Assembly: GCA_025360875.1 (NCBI GenBank)
Contig: JANYBI010000079.1
Span: 1-6,260 of the forward strand
Length of the DNA: 6,260 bases
From: Lentisphaerota bacterium
GTDB lineage: Bacteria > Verrucomicrobiota > Lentisphaeria > Victivallales > GWF2-50-93
Direction of reading: 5' to 3'
Shown: positions 6,077 to 6,260 of the stretch, piece by piece
Position numbering within the stretch: position 1 is the first letter of the stretch
How the letters are laid out: each line of letters begins with the position of its first letter
The notes under the pieces: generated by a model
What the model saw: the letters and a program-made list of their open reading frames with translations, nothing else
Told to the model about the DNA's origin: nothing
The model's database searches: none
Made by a program: the position numbers and the translations under genes

Positions 6077-6260
6077 TTACTTCTTCTTCTTCTTCCCGGA
6101 GCCCGCACCGCCGCCATTAAGAAGCTCAGCCATGGCGGCACCGAACCTCTTTCCAAGTTCCGCCTGTCCGACGCCATTGAAGTGGAGGAAATCGCCGATA
6201 TTCGCAAGGTCATCGGTGTCTACCATGGACGTGTTCGCCAGCTTGAGATTCTGCTGCGCC
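6077..6260 (-). CDS. C-terminal end of an SGNH/SASA-type esterase, cut by the window edge
   Basis: Reading the minus strand from 6260 gives an open frame of 61 codons, counting the TAA stop at 6079-6077; the N-terminal part lies outside the window. The visible residues include SMVDTDDLANIGDFLHFN followed by GVGQAELGKRFGAAMAELL. This is the typical end of an SGNH hydrolase of the sialate O-acetylesterase type: the catalytic Asp-x-x-His appears as DFLH, and HFN..GQ.ELGKRF is the usual final helix. The last residues form a glycine-rich tail, NGGGAGSG, followed by five lysines, all encoded by AAG. It faces the sugar gene unit tail to tail and would be a second carbohydrate esterase at this locus. 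Whether it has a signal peptide cannot be seen. The family call rests on about 45 residues. Confidence 0.75.
   Translation of the reverse strand, partial: AQQNLKLANTSMVDTDDLANIGDFLHFNGVGQAELGKRFGAAMAELLNGGGAGSGKKKKK

Noticed and set aside
1..6260. Search for a defence system, CRISPR array, phage or integrative element, tRNA, rRNA or riboswitch
   Set aside because: Both strands are filled by recognisable metabolic genes with short gaps. No spaced direct repeats of CRISPR size, no integrase or transposase frame, and no cloverleaf or conserved riboswitch core was seen.

Overview
The window looks like ordinary chromosomal DNA from a heterotrophic bacterium that degrades polysaccharides. Secreted SASA/SGNH-type esterases lie beside a PfkB kinase whose N-terminus begins with a GGNWIID motif, a D-lyxose/D-mannose isomerase and a mannitol-dehydrogenase-family enzyme. 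This gene set recalls the PVC superphylum (Lentisphaerae, Kiritimatiellae, Verrucomicrobia). That placement is an inference from protein style only; there is no rRNA or other phylogenetic marker apart from IspE.

Layout, left to right: (1) ispE (13-897), a complete MEP-pathway kinase gene. (2) A good sigma70-like promoter (894-922) whose -35 box overlaps the ispE stop codon. (3) An exported sialate O-acetylesterase-type enzyme (977-2956). (4) A PfkB carbohydrate kinase (2991-4007), 34 bases after it. (5) A 67-base REPIN-like element made of two inverted palindromic hairpins (4015-4081). (6) A D-lyxose/D-mannose ketol-isomerase (4095-4757). (7) A hairpin overlapping that gene's stop codon (4755-4791). 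(8) A polyol-phosphate or polyol dehydrogenase of the long-chain family (4812-5960). (9) A 116-base intergenic region with a short ACAGGAT tandem repeat. (10) The C-terminal end of a second SGNH-type esterase on the minus strand (6077 to beyond 6260), ending in five lysines.

The four plus-strand genes from 977 to 5960 probably form one sugar-use unit. An exported esterase would remove acyl groups from a glycan. In the cytoplasm the isomerase would interconvert an aldose and a ketose (D-mannose/D-fructose or D-lyxose/D-xylulose), the PfkB kinase would phosphorylate a sugar, and the dehydrogenase would link a ketose (or its phosphate) to the matching polyol. The exact sugar cannot be read from the sequence.

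I see no CRISPR array, phage gene, transposase, tRNA, rRNA or defence system. The most noteworthy non-coding structure is the REPIN-like element. Its two hairpins differ by a compensatory base-pair change.
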